Shown in pieces: positions 1 to 11,651 of a DNA stretch of 64,000 nucleotides. Under the pieces are notes generated by a model. That model was given only the letters and a program-made list of their open reading frames with translations, was not told where the DNA came from and did no database searches. The position numbers and the translations under genes are program-made. Source of the DNA: Ciborinia camelliae (taxonomy: Eukaryota; Ascomycota; Leotiomycetes; Helotiales; Sclerotiniaceae); contig JANPYM010000006.1 in assembly GCA_025890175.1 (NCBI GenBank), positions 900,376 to 964,375 of the forward strand, given 5' to 3'. The stretch's first letter is position 1. Each line of letters begins with the position of its first letter.

Positions 1-14
1 TCAAAATGACATAC

Positions 15-866
15 CTTATAAATGTGCAGAAATGGATGTCGAGTACATATCGCCATAGCTTTTACCACAGCTCCTCTTTTGGCAGTCTTATCTTGTTTGG
101 TGTTGACAAGATTCAACACATATATTAGAGGCGGGCCTTCACCTCCTTCTGGCTCATCCTCTTCCGAATCCTCCTCCTCACTATCTTCCACAATTTCCAA
201 AGGGTCAACATTCCCACTTTCAAAAAGTGCCGCCTTGGCTTCTTTCTTCGCTTGTCGTAATCGTTTTCTTTCTGCCTTCTCTTCGGCCTCTTCTTCATCC
301 TGACTCGTATCTTTATGTAAGAAGAATATCGTCCAATCCTGGTTTCGAACATGGGCTTGATCTGGTAACATCAATTCTGCCAACATGTGTTCGTCTCCTG
401 TTATTGCAACGGGATATTGGTGTTCCATGATCGGACCCTTATCAATATCGAATGATGCCACCAGTATATATTCGACATGATTCTCGGTATCTCCTCGAGG
501 ATATTGTGACTTCAACTTTCTCGTAGGATGTGCACCTGGGTGATATTTATTTGGCGCAGATAATGATGAATGCTGAGATGATATGCCGCTGGTAGGAGTC
601 TTCGAATTGATGGTACTTGGATCAGACCTGCTATCCGTATCTATTGGTGGGGGATTCGGACTTCGTGAAGGACGGCGTTGTGACATGACTGAAGGAGAAC
701 GAGAAGATGGGAATGAAGATAATGAGGTCCGCCTTTGGAAACTCCCGTTTGAACTCGTCGTTGCACTCCCTATTGTACCCCGCGTGGTGGGACGAAGTGC
801 TTGCATCGACATGTTGGTAGAATTGGCCTTGCGACTTGAAGGCGCATATGGAACAGCCGATGCCAT
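15..866 (-). CDS. AFI1: Afi1-like Arf3-interacting protein, N-terminal exon (partial)
   Basis: The first 284 codons read from an ATG at 866 down to a GTATGT donor at 14, so the gene continues off the left edge. About 125 residues of Ser/Pro/Arg-rich, probably disordered sequence are followed by a conserved block ([20 protein letters not shown], then [10 protein letters not shown]), a Glu/Lys-rich charged insert and [11 protein letters not shown]. This matches the N-terminal domain of fungal Afi1, a DENN-like protein that binds the Arf3 GTPase at the cortex in yeast and contributes to polarity. The start fits because the next upstream sequence is non-coding. The family is a recollected match. 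The remaining SPA/DENN part lies outside the window. Confidence 0.8.
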
Positions 867-2739
867 ATAAGAAAGCATTACTAGGTTTAAGCTAGTACAA
901 GTAACCGTTCCACTTTGTGAGACTTCTAGTGGTGAAGATGAGGCCTTAATTCAATCCGTGCGCAGATCGCCCACCAGAAGAAATTTTGAGCGTCAAGGGT
1001 ATCGGCGCTCTGGATTTTCTGGACATCTCCGTACTCCCTGACGGTAATAAACAGGAAGAACCAGGAAGAGGAAGGGTCAATGCTAATATAATTAAAGGTT
1101 TAAATAAATTACCGGGACCGGTATCAAAAATTGAATTGAAGTGAAAGTGGGAGAGGAAGTGGGAGAGGGAGAGGGAGAGGGAGTGGGAGTGGGAGTGGGA
1201 GTGGGAGTGGGAGTGAAAGAGAGAGTGGAAGAGAGAGTAGGTAGGTAAGGTAGGTAGGTAGGTAAAGGTAGAAGAGGAAGAGGAAGTGGAAGTGGAAGTG
1301 GAAGAAAAGGAGAAGCTGAATAAGACGAAAGGATTCATATCATATAGGTAGGGTAGTCATGTAAGTAGCTACCTAGTCATGTAAAGTATGTAAGTACCTA
1401 TATTCATGTAAGTAGGTAGTTATGTAAGTACAGTATGTAGGTAGGTAGGTAGTCATGTCATGCAGGGTATCATTGAGAATGAAAAATGAAGTGTACAATA
1501 ATAGGTAGGTATATGTAAATAGATAGGATTGATAGATCCTGTATGTTGGTAACTTGATATTCCGTACAGTGTGAGTGAGTGAGAGTGAGTACTCCCTCCA
1601 TCCTGTACCGCAATTCTGTTACATACTCCGTATCTACCTACTACCTACCTACCTACTTACCTGCAGTCAAGACTGTCAAGGGTTGTTTGTGGTGTCCGCT
1701 GCATATAATCTTTCATTGCCTCTCTTTTCGTACCTCTTTTCAGGGGTAAAATCTCCAAATTGGGGGTCCAAACTGGGATTACGAAACGTGATGTTCGGCG
1801 ATTGCGAATACCTTCAGGGCTCCAGCTATCTCCCTAGGTTTATTCATCCATATGGCTATTCAAGATATTTACCTACTTAGATCATCATCGTTACGGGTGC
1901 GGGTACCTATTAATTAGATGTTCAAAGTCTATCTACCTACCTAGGTTATCTACAATACCTATTTCAAAATAAAAATCATCGATTAGTTAAGTAATTTTAT
2001 AATTATATCATTATTTATCTACCTACCTACCTATAGGTTCTATCTAGGTTCTAATCCCTTGGAATTTCAATAACTTAATCAACAAACCTACTTGAGTACT
2101 GAATGCCCAGGTGTAGTTTAATCATAAGAAGATCTTGGTCAATCTTGAATCTTATTTATTACTACCAGATACAATATAGTAAGCGTGTATTGATTTTTGA
2201 ATAGCCTCGCGCTAAAACCTTACCTACATCTTCTAATAATATATCAATTCACCGATTAGACGGATTAGACAACCCCGGGCTTTGCCATGCAAAAAACATC
2301 TTGAAACCTCCCAATTGGATTTGTTTACATTAGCAACCGACAACCGACCGAACCAAAACATCCAATTCAATGTCCAGCCCCTCCAAACAGACAGCCAGCT
2401 GAGCTCCATCACGAATTACGATAACATTTTGATGATCTTCAGTACGTCTACTGTTACTGTTACTGTTACTTCTACTTTTGCCTTTACTTCTATTTCTACT
2501 TCTACTTCTGCTTCTATTTTCTATCTTCACACAAGTTACAACATCATCCAATTGATTTCCATTCTTGCCTTTCTTTTAATAAATATCTCCACACGTACCT
2601 GACCTGACCTGAGACCGAGGATTATCCCAAATCTGCACTGCGCGGTACGTTGTACTCTCACTAAAAAGGTATCAAACGCAAGACGCTCTCTTTCTTTATA
2701 CTTGATATTTCTGGGGAATAATCCATCTCCGCAACAACC
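867..2739. other. Intergenic, microsatellite-rich
   Basis: About 1.9 kb between two divergently transcribed genes. It holds a purine-rich GGGAGT/GAGAGG tract (about 1140-1330) and scattered TAGG/ACCT runs near 1240-1260, 1436-1450, 1640-1660 and 2010-2030. Open frames here are low-complexity or isolated; I see no gene. Confidence 0.7.
1140..1330. repeat. Purine-rich GGGAGT/GAGAGG simple repeat
   Basis: The plus strand is almost only A and G here, with six consecutive GGGAGT units near 1172-1213 followed by TAGG and GGAAGT runs. Such tracts can form triplexes, but nothing shows a function. Confidence 0.75.
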
Positions 2740-3825
2740 ATGGTAAGTTGTCACCGGTCCACTTTTCAGAAGTCGTGGCTTCCAATTCTTTGAATATGAT
2801 GAATCGAGTCCCAGAAAAATGGAGGGCAAAAAAAATAATGCAAGACACTAACGCACATTGACTTATGGTAGTCAATGTCTGCCTCTTACAAACCATCACC
2901 GCTCTCCTTCGGGTCCCCTCGAACTTCACCGTTTCGAAGACCTGAATCTCAATCCCAATCCCCCGCTCCAGCTTCCCCTTCTCCTCTCAGACAATCCACT
3001 CCGAATCCAACACTCGCATCTGCCAAGAATTTGTTGACGCCAAGTAGAATTGGTAATTCTGGTTTATCCAATTCAACAATTGAGACGATGACGAGTAAAT
3101 GGACTCCCAGAGGTATTCCTCCTGCGTTTCGAGAGCCTGAACCTTCACCTACAAAGGGCGCAAAGACGAGTCCGGGTTTTGGTGGCCCCCTGAGGAGTGC
3201 GAGTTCAAATTATGCTAGTGATAATAATGCGTTGTCGAAATTGTCACAAGCGCAAGTCAGAGAAATGAGGGAAGGATTTCAGATCCTGGATAGAGATAGT
3301 GATGGGCAGGTTGGTAGAGAGGATGTAGCTGATATGTTAACTCAATTGGGTATATTTACATTGCTAAACTCTCAAAATACATCCAAATGCTAATACCTCC
3401 TAGGCCTGTCCTCCAATGCTTCAGAATTAGCTGCTTACTTTCCACCATCGACACCGCAAACTGTCACACTCCCTACATTTCTCAATTCGTTGGCCACACT
3501 TCTATCTACCCTTTCACCAACCGCGGAACTACTAGATGCATTCTCCGCATTCGATGAGGACGATAGTGGACAAGTCGATTATGCGGAATTACGAGATGCA
3601 TTAATACATACCGCACCCGATCCAGGCGTGAAACTTTTAACCGAACGAGAAGTCGACAGAGTTATGGGTGGGTTCTCGGCACGAAAGGCGTTATCAAAAC
3701 ATACAGGAGCAATGAGCGGAGCTAGACGGCAGGACGTATTCAAATACCAGGAGTTTGTTGCTCATGTTGCTGGAGGGTCTGGACGGGACGGAAATGGGGA
3801 AAAGATTAATGATGGCGATGAGTAA
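2740..3825 (+). CDS. EF-hand protein, myosin II regulatory light chain-like
   Basis: Three exons (2740-2742, 2872-3349, 3404-3825) give 300 residues. Exon 1 is only the ATG, followed by GTAAGT; a CTAAC branch site lies before the acceptor at 2870-2871, and an in-frame ATG at 2875 is the alternative start. Residues 1-120 are Ser/Pro-rich and disordered. Two EF-hands follow: DRDSDGQVGRED and DEDDSGQVDYAE, both with canonical calcium ligands. The order of helix-loop blocks (LSQAQVREMREGFQ, then LSTLSP..ELLDAFSAFD, then a KYQEFV end) resembles fission yeast Rlc1, the regulatory light chain of myosin II in the cytokinetic ring, but with a much longer N-terminal tail. It could also be a more general calmodulin-like regulator. 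Confidence 0.72.
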
Positions 3826-4545
3826 TGTTACGGTATGGCTATATATATGCGTGTATGAAGTAGAATGGGTAGGCATGGGGGTCAGGGCTGGGAAATGGTG
3901 TGGTCTTGTGTTGGCGTTCTTGAGTGTGTAATTATTGGTTGGTTGGTCATGGACAATGAATAAGGCCAGATTGGGAGGAAAGTCATGGATTCAATCCCAA
4001 ATGTAATTGATGTTTTATATTTTCAATTCTCGGCATACGGGTGACGTGGAGTGATGTTCTGAAGGTCTAAAGAGGGTGGAACACAATCGACAAATTCCTT
4101 GGAATTGAAGCGGCGTATGCATGTTGCTTTTAATTCGTAGATGGGATGGGCTGCAGTGTTGGTGGGTGTATCACTTGTCGGCTAGATATTTCCGGCTAGA
4201 TATTTCGGCTTGCAGTCCCTCTTGTTTGTTGTTGGTTTTCAGGTGGTTGGTTTCCAGGTGGTTGTTGTTGGTTCGCCGTTGGTTTACGGTTGGTTTGCTG
4301 TTGGTTTGCAAGAGAGAGTTTTTTTTCTACCATTTACCATTATTTCGAATCATCCTAATTTTTTTCTATTATTCATACCCTCAAGTTTTGAAGTCATGGC
4401 GTTGCTACGATTTCGTCCCATTTCATTTCCTCGTTTTTACGTGTACTTTGGTTTCTGGGGGGGGCTCAGATGTTAAGATTGGGCAAGCCCCGATTGTGTT
4501 CTTGGAGCAAAGTAAAGTGAGTTAGTTATCATGGAGCACTTTCAG
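3826..4545. other. Intergenic
   Basis: About 720 bp of 3' flank and T/G-rich sequence with imperfect TTGGTT(T) runs around 4230-4310. I see no gene. A 5' exon of the downstream esterase might be expected here, but none with a start codon and usable donor could be found. Confidence 0.5.
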
Positions 4546-6177
4546 GCTCTGTAGAGCACTTCCATAATGTCAAATTTGCCGAAGACACATCTGGCGAGAA
4601 TCGTTTCGCTCCTCCGAAGCCCTTTACACCTGCACCGGGCGCCGTGATCGATGCCTCCCTTCCCGGCCCAGCTTGTCCTCAACTTAAAGATGCTATGCCG
4701 CCCTTCTTCTCACAGATCGATGAGGTGAGTGAGGATTGTCTCAACCTACATATAGCGCGTCCGGCCAACCTAGATATCAGCTCATCAAGTCATCTCCCCG
4801 TCATCGTTTGGATCCATGGAGGAGGGGGAGTCAAGGGCTCCAACTCGGATTCACATTCCGACCCCGATAAAGTTATCGAATTGTCGGTGGCTGATGGAAA
4901 ACCCATCATATATGTAGCGATCACTTATCGTCTCAGCATATTTGGCTTCGCTCGTTTGTCGGTCCTGAAAGATGCCAAATCTCTCAATGTCGGCATGCGC
5001 GACCAACGTGCCGCTCTCGAATGGGTCAGGGATCATATTCATTCGTTCGGAGGAGATCCCACTCGCATCACGGCTGGTGGTTTAAGTGCCGGAGGCACGT
5101 TCATTTCTCTGCAGACTATGGCTTATGGAGGCGAAAAGGGAGCTCCCTTCCAACAGGCTTGGGTCATGTCAGGCCCGCCCGGCACGGCACTGAATATCAC
5201 CCGCGATGCAACAGAACACAATACCAGAGCCGTCGCACAGAAAACGGGATGTGGAGGACTGCGGATCCGGACATGCTCGCGTATCTGCGACATTTATCGA
5301 TGCATGAGCTCGTTGGATCTGCGATGGAATATTCGATTGCGAATCATCCGTCCGCTGGACTCTTTACCTTCATTCCTTCGGTCGATGGTGATTTTCTCCC
5401 CGATCGGATTTCGACGAAGAGAAGTCGAACTCTGACGCCCACAAAGATGCCGCCGATCCCGATATCTCGGTGCACTATTTTCGTCTATCCCGCATCTTGC
5501 GCGATGTCCTGTTCACGTGCTCGTCCATTGATTTTGCACGTCATATGGTGGCGCATACGCGGATAGATGTGGACCCGCGGTTCGCGGATGTTGGACTCTA
5601 TGCGCTTAATCAGAGTGCGCTCGCGCCGCTGTGGAAGAAGGTCGGCATGCCGTATGTTCGCGTCGCGCATGGCTCGGATACGCATTATATCTTTAATGGT
5701 GTGTGTCCGGAACTCGAATTGGGCAGTGGTGATATGGAACTCTCGGTCTGGTTTGCCAGGAGTCTGGCCGGTTTTGCGTATACGGGAAATCCCATGTCGA
5801 TATCGATATCGAGATCGAATGAGCAGGAGCAGGAGCAGATGTTTGAGGAATGCCCCGAGGCATTTGGAATAGGATCCTTAATGCTGGGAGGAGACGCGGA
5901 TCATGTACCCCACGAACTCAATATCCAAAAAATCGGTGGTCCCCATGGAACTTCATCGGTACATCTTGTCGAAGCCACGGATCGTGAAATGGATGCAGGA
6001 ACGATGCACCATCAACATGTGTTGTCAGCAGCAGATCTAGATCTAGATCTAGATTCTGTAAACTTTGCTTTGATGGATTCTTTGAAGATGAGGGAATTGA
6101 AAAGATTGTTGGAGCAAGAGAAATTGGGGAGCCGGTGTGCGTTTATTGGCGGGTTGGAGGGGGTTTGGGATGTTTAA
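4546..6177 (+). pseudogene. Type-B carboxylesterase/lipase relic, 5'-truncated and frameshifted
   Basis: Three frames together resemble one type-B carboxylesterase. Segment 1 (from an acceptor at 4544-4545 to about 5258) has VEHFHNVKFAED, SEDCLNLHIARP, an IHGGG oxyanion-hole motif and the nucleophile context GGLSAGG. A one-base loss near 5250-5265 shifts into segment 2 (ADPDMLAYLRHLS, FIPSVDGDFLPDR). Near 5410-5430 the frame shifts again and, compared with the family, several tens of residues are missing, including where the catalytic acid should lie. Segment 3 (to the TAA at 6177) has DAADPDISVHYFRLSRI and the His motif VAHGSDTHYIFNG. No N-terminal exon is visible. I infer a dead gene. An assembly error could explain the frameshifts but hardly the missing block. 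Confidence 0.75.
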
Positions 6178-7719
6178 TTAGTTGGGGATTGGATTGGATT
6201 GGATTGGATTGGAGATGGGAGATGGATGTTTGGATGGGATTTTGATATGATGGCGTGTAGGATAAGATGATGGTAGAGGATTACAAAGGAAGGACACGGT
6301 GATATCATCACACGCGTCATGTCCGCATATGAGGATATGTAGCTTCATATCTCATATCAGAATCAGACCAAAGAACAACGCTGAAGAGGAACGGAACCTA
6401 ACGGATCCTCTGAGATTCCAGAAATCACCATCTTGACCTTATGAAGGGGTGATTATGTGACTGGCTGTTTAGGCATGATAGATATGATATCAATTATAAC
6501 TTCTATGGAATATTATTGTATTGTTTTGTTTGTTAAACTAAACTAGTGCTCATTACCTAGTAGGTATCTTATCTTATTATCTTTTAGTCTAATTGTCTCA
6601 TTATCTGATTAGATAAATTAGATGTTGTATCATTAGGGTTAAGAAGTGTCGCTCACCGGGTGTGACATTAAGGCGTAAGGTTAGAATCAGATATAATGGT
6701 AATGGTAATAAGCCCTTCCCTATTTTTTCCCCCTTAAATCAGCTCCCGGTGAGCTAGCTCCCTCTACAACTTTTCGGAGAAAAAATCATATTTAAAGAGT
6801 GAGTTGGGTGGGTGGGGTTTTGTCTATCTATCTATCTACCGGTGAGCGTTCTACGCATGAATAATATAAATTGTTGGATTATTTATTCGTACATACCTAG
6901 GTGGTACCTGAGTTTAGAAAAAAACAAAGCTGATATCTCATATCTAATATCTAGGCAGGTAGGTATCTGATGAAATCTTCAAATGATCAGATCGAGTCGG
7001 AATTCTGAAATGAAAGTATATGGAAGGAAGATTAGATACCTAGGTAGGTAGGTAGGTATTTATTGAAGGTACCTTTAGCCTTGAAAAAAGAAAAAGGGCT
7101 GTGTAGAGAAATGAAGCTTTATATGTTGGGTAGGATTATATGTTTGATATGGATTAATTATGGATTATGGATATTGATGAAAGATACCTGGATAAGGTAG
7201 AGGGTAGGAGGGGAATAATAATTATCCTAGATATATACTGTATATATATATATAAAATTATAAATATTTAAACCTAAACCTAAACCTAAACCCAAATCTA
7301 AACCTCAACCCAAAACCCCCAACCTAAAACCTAAAACCTAGAAACCACAAACAAACCAGGTACCTACCTAAATCCTCGAATCTCCATCTCCATCTCCATC
7401 TACATCTCCAGTACCTAGTCTAGGCACAGTATATGTAGATCAGGGGCTTCAAGAACCTTCCTTCCTTCCTTCCTTCCTAGGCACCGCTACCTAATTAAGT
7501 CTGGTACGGACTATACTATACTATTACCGTCCTAGTAAGTGGTTATTGGGAAAATTTAGTTTGTTCTTTGGGGATTTATATAGGTAGGTAGGTAGGTAGG
7601 TAGGTAGGTAGGTAGGTAGTTGGAGGTAGGTAGTTGGAGGTTGGAACGAAATATGATATGTTTGATATGTCGAGGTATAAGTTAGGGGTGCGATTCTTGA
7701 TGTTTGTTTATATTGGTGG
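6178..7719. other. Intergenic with several simple repeats
   Basis: No gene is seen. It contains a GGATT run (about 6188-6213), a CTAT run (6823-6838), TAGG runs (7040-7057), a CCTAAA run near 7268-7295 with decayed copies to about 7340, a CTTCC run (about 7460-7480) and a (TAGG)10-type array at about 7580-7619. Confidence 0.7.
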
Positions 7720-8475
7720 TAGGTGGTAGATAATAGATGGTAGATGGTAGGTAGTAGGTGATAAATGATAGATAGTAAATGGTAGGTGGTAAATGATAGA
7801 TGGTAGGTAGTAGGTAGTAGATAGTAAATAGTAAATGGTAGGTAATAGATAATAAATAATAAATAATAAATAATAAATGATAGGTGGTAAATAGTAAATA
7901 GTAGATGGTAAATAATAAATAGTAAGTGGTAGGTAGTAAGTAGTAGATGGTAGGTAATAAATGGTAGATGATAGATAATAAATGATAGATAATAGATGAT
8001 AAATGATAAATGGTAGATAGTAGATGGTAGGTGGTAGGTAGTAAATGATAAATGATAGATGGTAAATGATAAGTGATAAGTAATAGATGATAGGTAATAG
8101 ATGGTAGGTGGTAAATAATAAATAATAGATGGTAAGTAGTAGGTAATAGGTAGTAGGTAGTAGATGGTAAATAATAAATAATAGATAATAAATAGTAGGT
8201 GGTAAATAATAAGTAATAAATAATAAATGATAAATAATAGATGGTAAATAATAAATAATAAATAATAAGTAGTAAATAGTAAATGATAAATAGTAGGTAG
8301 TAAATGATAAATAATAAATGGTAGGTGGTAGGTGATAAATAATAAATGGTAAATAATAAATAGTAGGTAGTAGGTGGTAGGTGGTAGGTAGTAAATAATA
8401 AATGGTAGATAATAGATAGTAGATGGTAGGTGGTAGATGGTAGGTGGTAGATGGTAGGTGGTAGGTAGTAGGTGG
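7720..8475. repeat. Heptanucleotide satellite TARRTRR, 108 uninterrupted units
   Basis: I parsed the whole block base by base. From 7720 to 8475 it is exactly 108 consecutive 7-mers of the form T-A-R-R-T-R-R, with no insertion, deletion or departure. All variation is A versus G at four of the seven positions (units such as TAGGTGG, TAGATGG, TAAATAA, TAAGTAG). The plus strand has no C for 756 bp. The complementary strand therefore contains only T, C and A, with TA always followed by a pyrimidine, so no stop codon can occur there and a long heptapeptide-repeat frame is forced. Confidence 0.95.
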
Positions 8476-8620
8476 ATGGATATGATATGATATGTTCTTC
8501 TACTACTGTGGTCTAATTTTGCCATTTCGCACTCTGTGAGTCTGAGTCTGAGTTTGAGTCTGTTTGTATAGGTAGGTATAGATAGTATGTAGGTAAGATA
8601 AGATGAGATTACATGTTCTC

Positions 8621-8660
8621 CATCCATCCATCCATCCATTCATTCATTCATTCATTCATC
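8621..8660. repeat. (CATC)n(CATT)n microsatellite
   Basis: About five CATC units run directly into about five CATT units. It lies between the heptad satellite and the CorA-like gene. Confidence 0.85.
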
Positions 8661-8941
8661 AATCGTTCGTCATCGTAAAATCGTAAAATATATCAGCCAG
8701 CGTGCGAGTGAAAACAAGTTGAAAACAATTTGAAAAATTTGAAAACAAATAACGGGAAATTAAAAGCAACAAAAAACTCCTTTTCTGGTAATTCCTTCCA
8801 TGTATGCATATCCTATCCTATCCTATCATATCCTATTCAATTGAATGAATGAACGATTGATTAACCCAGACTCCAGATATATGCTTCTCGTCCTCGTCCT
8901 CGTCCTCGTGATGCCACAAAAAGTGTAACTCAATTAGTTGC

Positions 8942-10820
8942 TCACTCCATTTTCTTCCCCAATTTCTCTCCAATGCCATGAACTTTATCGCTGATGCCAT
9001 GAACTTTGTCGCTAATCCCATGACCATGAACAAGGCCATGACCATGACCATGACCACCATTCGCCATCGGAGGATTCTTCCTATCCCACGTACTCGCCTT
9101 ACTCATGGTCCTCTTCCTCATCGTCGCCATGATCTGTTTCTCCATATCATCACTCCCCCTCTCCAAATCAAGATCCTCCAAATTATACCTCCTCTCCCTC
9201 TTCTTCTCCCACACATACCACCACCCCACAATAATGATCGTGCATGGAATCGTCACCGCCCAATAGAGCCAGAAATTCGAGCTCACAGCCGGCCCTTCGT
9301 TTTGGAAATTGAAAAATGTCATCGAGAAGACCGAGGCGAGATACGCACCGGGGAAGAAGATGGCGCTGAGAAGAGAGATCGTTTTCATCGTGGTGGAGTC
9401 GCGCTTGGCGGCGTGTGCGAGTTGTCGTTGTTCTTTGGCCATTTGAAAGTTGAGTTTGGATTCTTTTTGCGCGATGATATTGTAGAGCTGGTTTTGGGAT
9501 TAGTTTTTGCTGGCCAGGCTAGGGATGAGGAAATGGGGAGTACGAACGGCACTTCTCTGAATATCTAATCTCTGTAATGTCGTATATGCGTAACTTTCAA
9601 TACCCTGAAGTTTCACCCGGTAGAAATCAAATCTTGCCAACATGCTAGCTTGTAAAGCTCTCATCGTCTCATCTCTCCTCTCTGCCGGTAACCTCTCATC
9701 AAACAGCTTCATGGCCTTTTCCAGCTGTAGTAGAATTTGCAAATAAGCTTTCGGTCTCTTCCACAGAACTTGAGAATGACATTCAACTAGATCTCTATTG
9801 ATAGCATCGAGATCTATAACACCTTCCCTCACATATCCCTCTTTCTCTTCGATTTCTGAACGCATAGATACAGCATGCTCAAGTTTTCGCAACCAATCGC
9901 GTGCATCTCGTTGCTTGAGATCGGTTTTGAATGATATGTCGTGGGAGAAGACGATAGCTGGTAAGAGCATCGGATGTCCTATTTGAAGGATACAAGCTTT
10001 GAGATGTTGAATGGATTCTACCATATCCGAGCTTTCTGTGCCTTTGGCATATCCGGTCGTGATAGCATTGTTGATGTCATGGGAAAGAGTTAGTTCCCAA
10101 CCACGAGTCAAACCCTTTTTACGCACGTCACTTTTGCGGTTCACAATCTCTAGTGATATGTTAGTTAAGGTATGGGAAGGAGGGTAATCAAAACTTACGT
10201 AGATGTGGATTTTTCTCATCCTGATCATAAGCGGCCCAGAATATCGGACCAACAGCACTCCCAGACTCTATTGATCTATAGGGTAAATGCATAGTTTTGA
10301 CCATGGATATATATGTGGCCGACGGGAAGCTGAGGACATTAGTGGCGAAGGTGTCAGGATGCTTGGCATTTAACTGAAGGCTGTGAGAATGTCAGCACCT
10401 GATCAAGAAAGGTTAGTCTGTGAGGTTCTCACATCAATCGAATACAAGCTAACTGAACCACACCAGCTGGTAACTCTGGAGGAGCAAAAGCACCCTACAC
10501 AAGGTTGAGCGTCAGTGAGATCTCATGTTGTTAGAGGTCAATTCATCTCACCCTTCGATTGAGGAAATTCTCAAATTCATCAGGTGTAAGAGGGTGCTCT
10601 TCTATGGAATTCAGAGAAGGATCCTGAAACTTATTAGTACTCGACTTTTCCATTATCAATAACTGATCTCTTACCGAATAGGTTATCATCTCTAGATACG
10701 TAGTATGTTCGTGAACATTTCTGCAACGAGCGACATTTGTCCTACGAGATATCAGAATCAGCCAATTTCCTAAAAGCAAATCCAAACTTGGAATACTCAC
10801 GTAAACATATAATCGTCCAT
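8942..10820 (-). CDS. CorA-like divalent-cation transporter family protein, GMN motif absent
   Basis: Seven exons join in frame: 10801-10820, 10675-10741, 10552-10623, 10433-10494, 10199-10380, 9548-10149 and 8942-9487, giving 516 residues. A large soluble part with a helical middle (WLRKLEHAVSMRSEIEEKEG) leads to a long helix (LYNIIAQKESKLNFQMAKEQ). Two closely spaced membrane segments follow: TISLLSAIFFPGAYLASVFS and FWLYWAVTIPCTIIIVGWWY. This is the CorA layout, but the GMN signature after the first segment reads SMT, as in divergent fungal CorA-like proteins. Ion selectivity is therefore uncertain. The tail is Gly/His-rich (HGHGHGLVHGHG plus a repeated SDKVHGI) and may bind metal. The sixth intron uses an unusual GTTCGT donor, required for frame. 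Confidence 0.8.
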
Positions 10821-11651
10821 TTTTGCAAATATTTATGTATCAATTTCGATTTTGAATTCCTTTCTAATAAACTTTGAAATAGTTGTCCAAATCCCTTCAC
10901 AACCAAATCACTCTTTGCAGCTTGATGAGTCGTCAACGTCCACGGGTAGGTAAGCTTTGTACTACAGAACCACCCTCCAATGATCAATTAAAACCAAAAC
11001 TACCGGTATTGTAATGTATCGCAAGGCAAATTTCAAGAATGGGGAGGGAAATACAAATAGGGGAGAAGAAGAAGTTCATATTCCAGAACAAAATGGTCAG
11101 GTACATGAAACGGCGTTAAACCCCGCGAAAAACCCGTGTTGGCGGGCAGTTTGGGTTTGACAGATAGTAATGGCAGCGGGTACTTGTGGAGATGTAAAAG
11201 CCAAGCAAGCCCGTATTTACAAGGATTTCGTTTCTTGCGGTGAGAACTGCATGCAGGTCTAGGCTTAGTGTAAAGCTTTGGTCAGTTGTTTGCTTAAAAA
11301 GAGGCTGGAGTATGGAGTATTCGTATAGATAGATTATTAAGTTTTGAATACAGGATTTGATTGGTGAGTTGTACGACTTGGGATTCGCCGAGTGCATCGG
11401 ACTAGAACCTTGGTTGAGAGACATCAAGATGATTAACTTTTAAGAAAGATTTTGCTTCATTATTTACTAATCTCGTTAAAGAAGCCCCCGTGTGTGAATC
11501 AACGGAAGGTGTTGAGGGGTATACTAATGTCTTATCATTGATTATTATTCCAAGAATTCAAACGTGTCTATCAAGGTACCTGGCCTTTCCAACTTCTTAT
11601 ACAAACTCCGTCCGCTATGCCCTTAAGAACGTACAAACTGTACAGTATTTC
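10821..11651. other. Intergenic
   Basis: Short open frames in this 0.8 kb overlap the first introns and 5' flank of the CorA-like gene and show no family resemblance. I see no additional gene. Confidence 0.6.

Noticed and set aside
946..1338. 130-codon minus-strand frame rich in Ser, Phe and His
   Set aside because: It is the shadow of a purine-rich simple repeat; no domain, no splice context.
2282..2602. Frame upstream of the EF-hand gene with Thr/Val/Ser runs
   Set aside because: Low-complexity (ACTGTT)n and (TCTACT)n repeats account for it.
7264..7340. Telomere-like CCTAAA repeats
   Set aside because: Only about four clean units, with decayed neighbours, internal position and a unit unlike the usual CCCTAA; a microsatellite explains it.
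7524..8639. 371-codon open frame on the minus strand with heptapeptide repeats
   Set aside because: The strand contains only YYAYYTA heptamers, in which stop codons cannot occur, so the open frame is forced by the satellite and carries no evidence of a gene.
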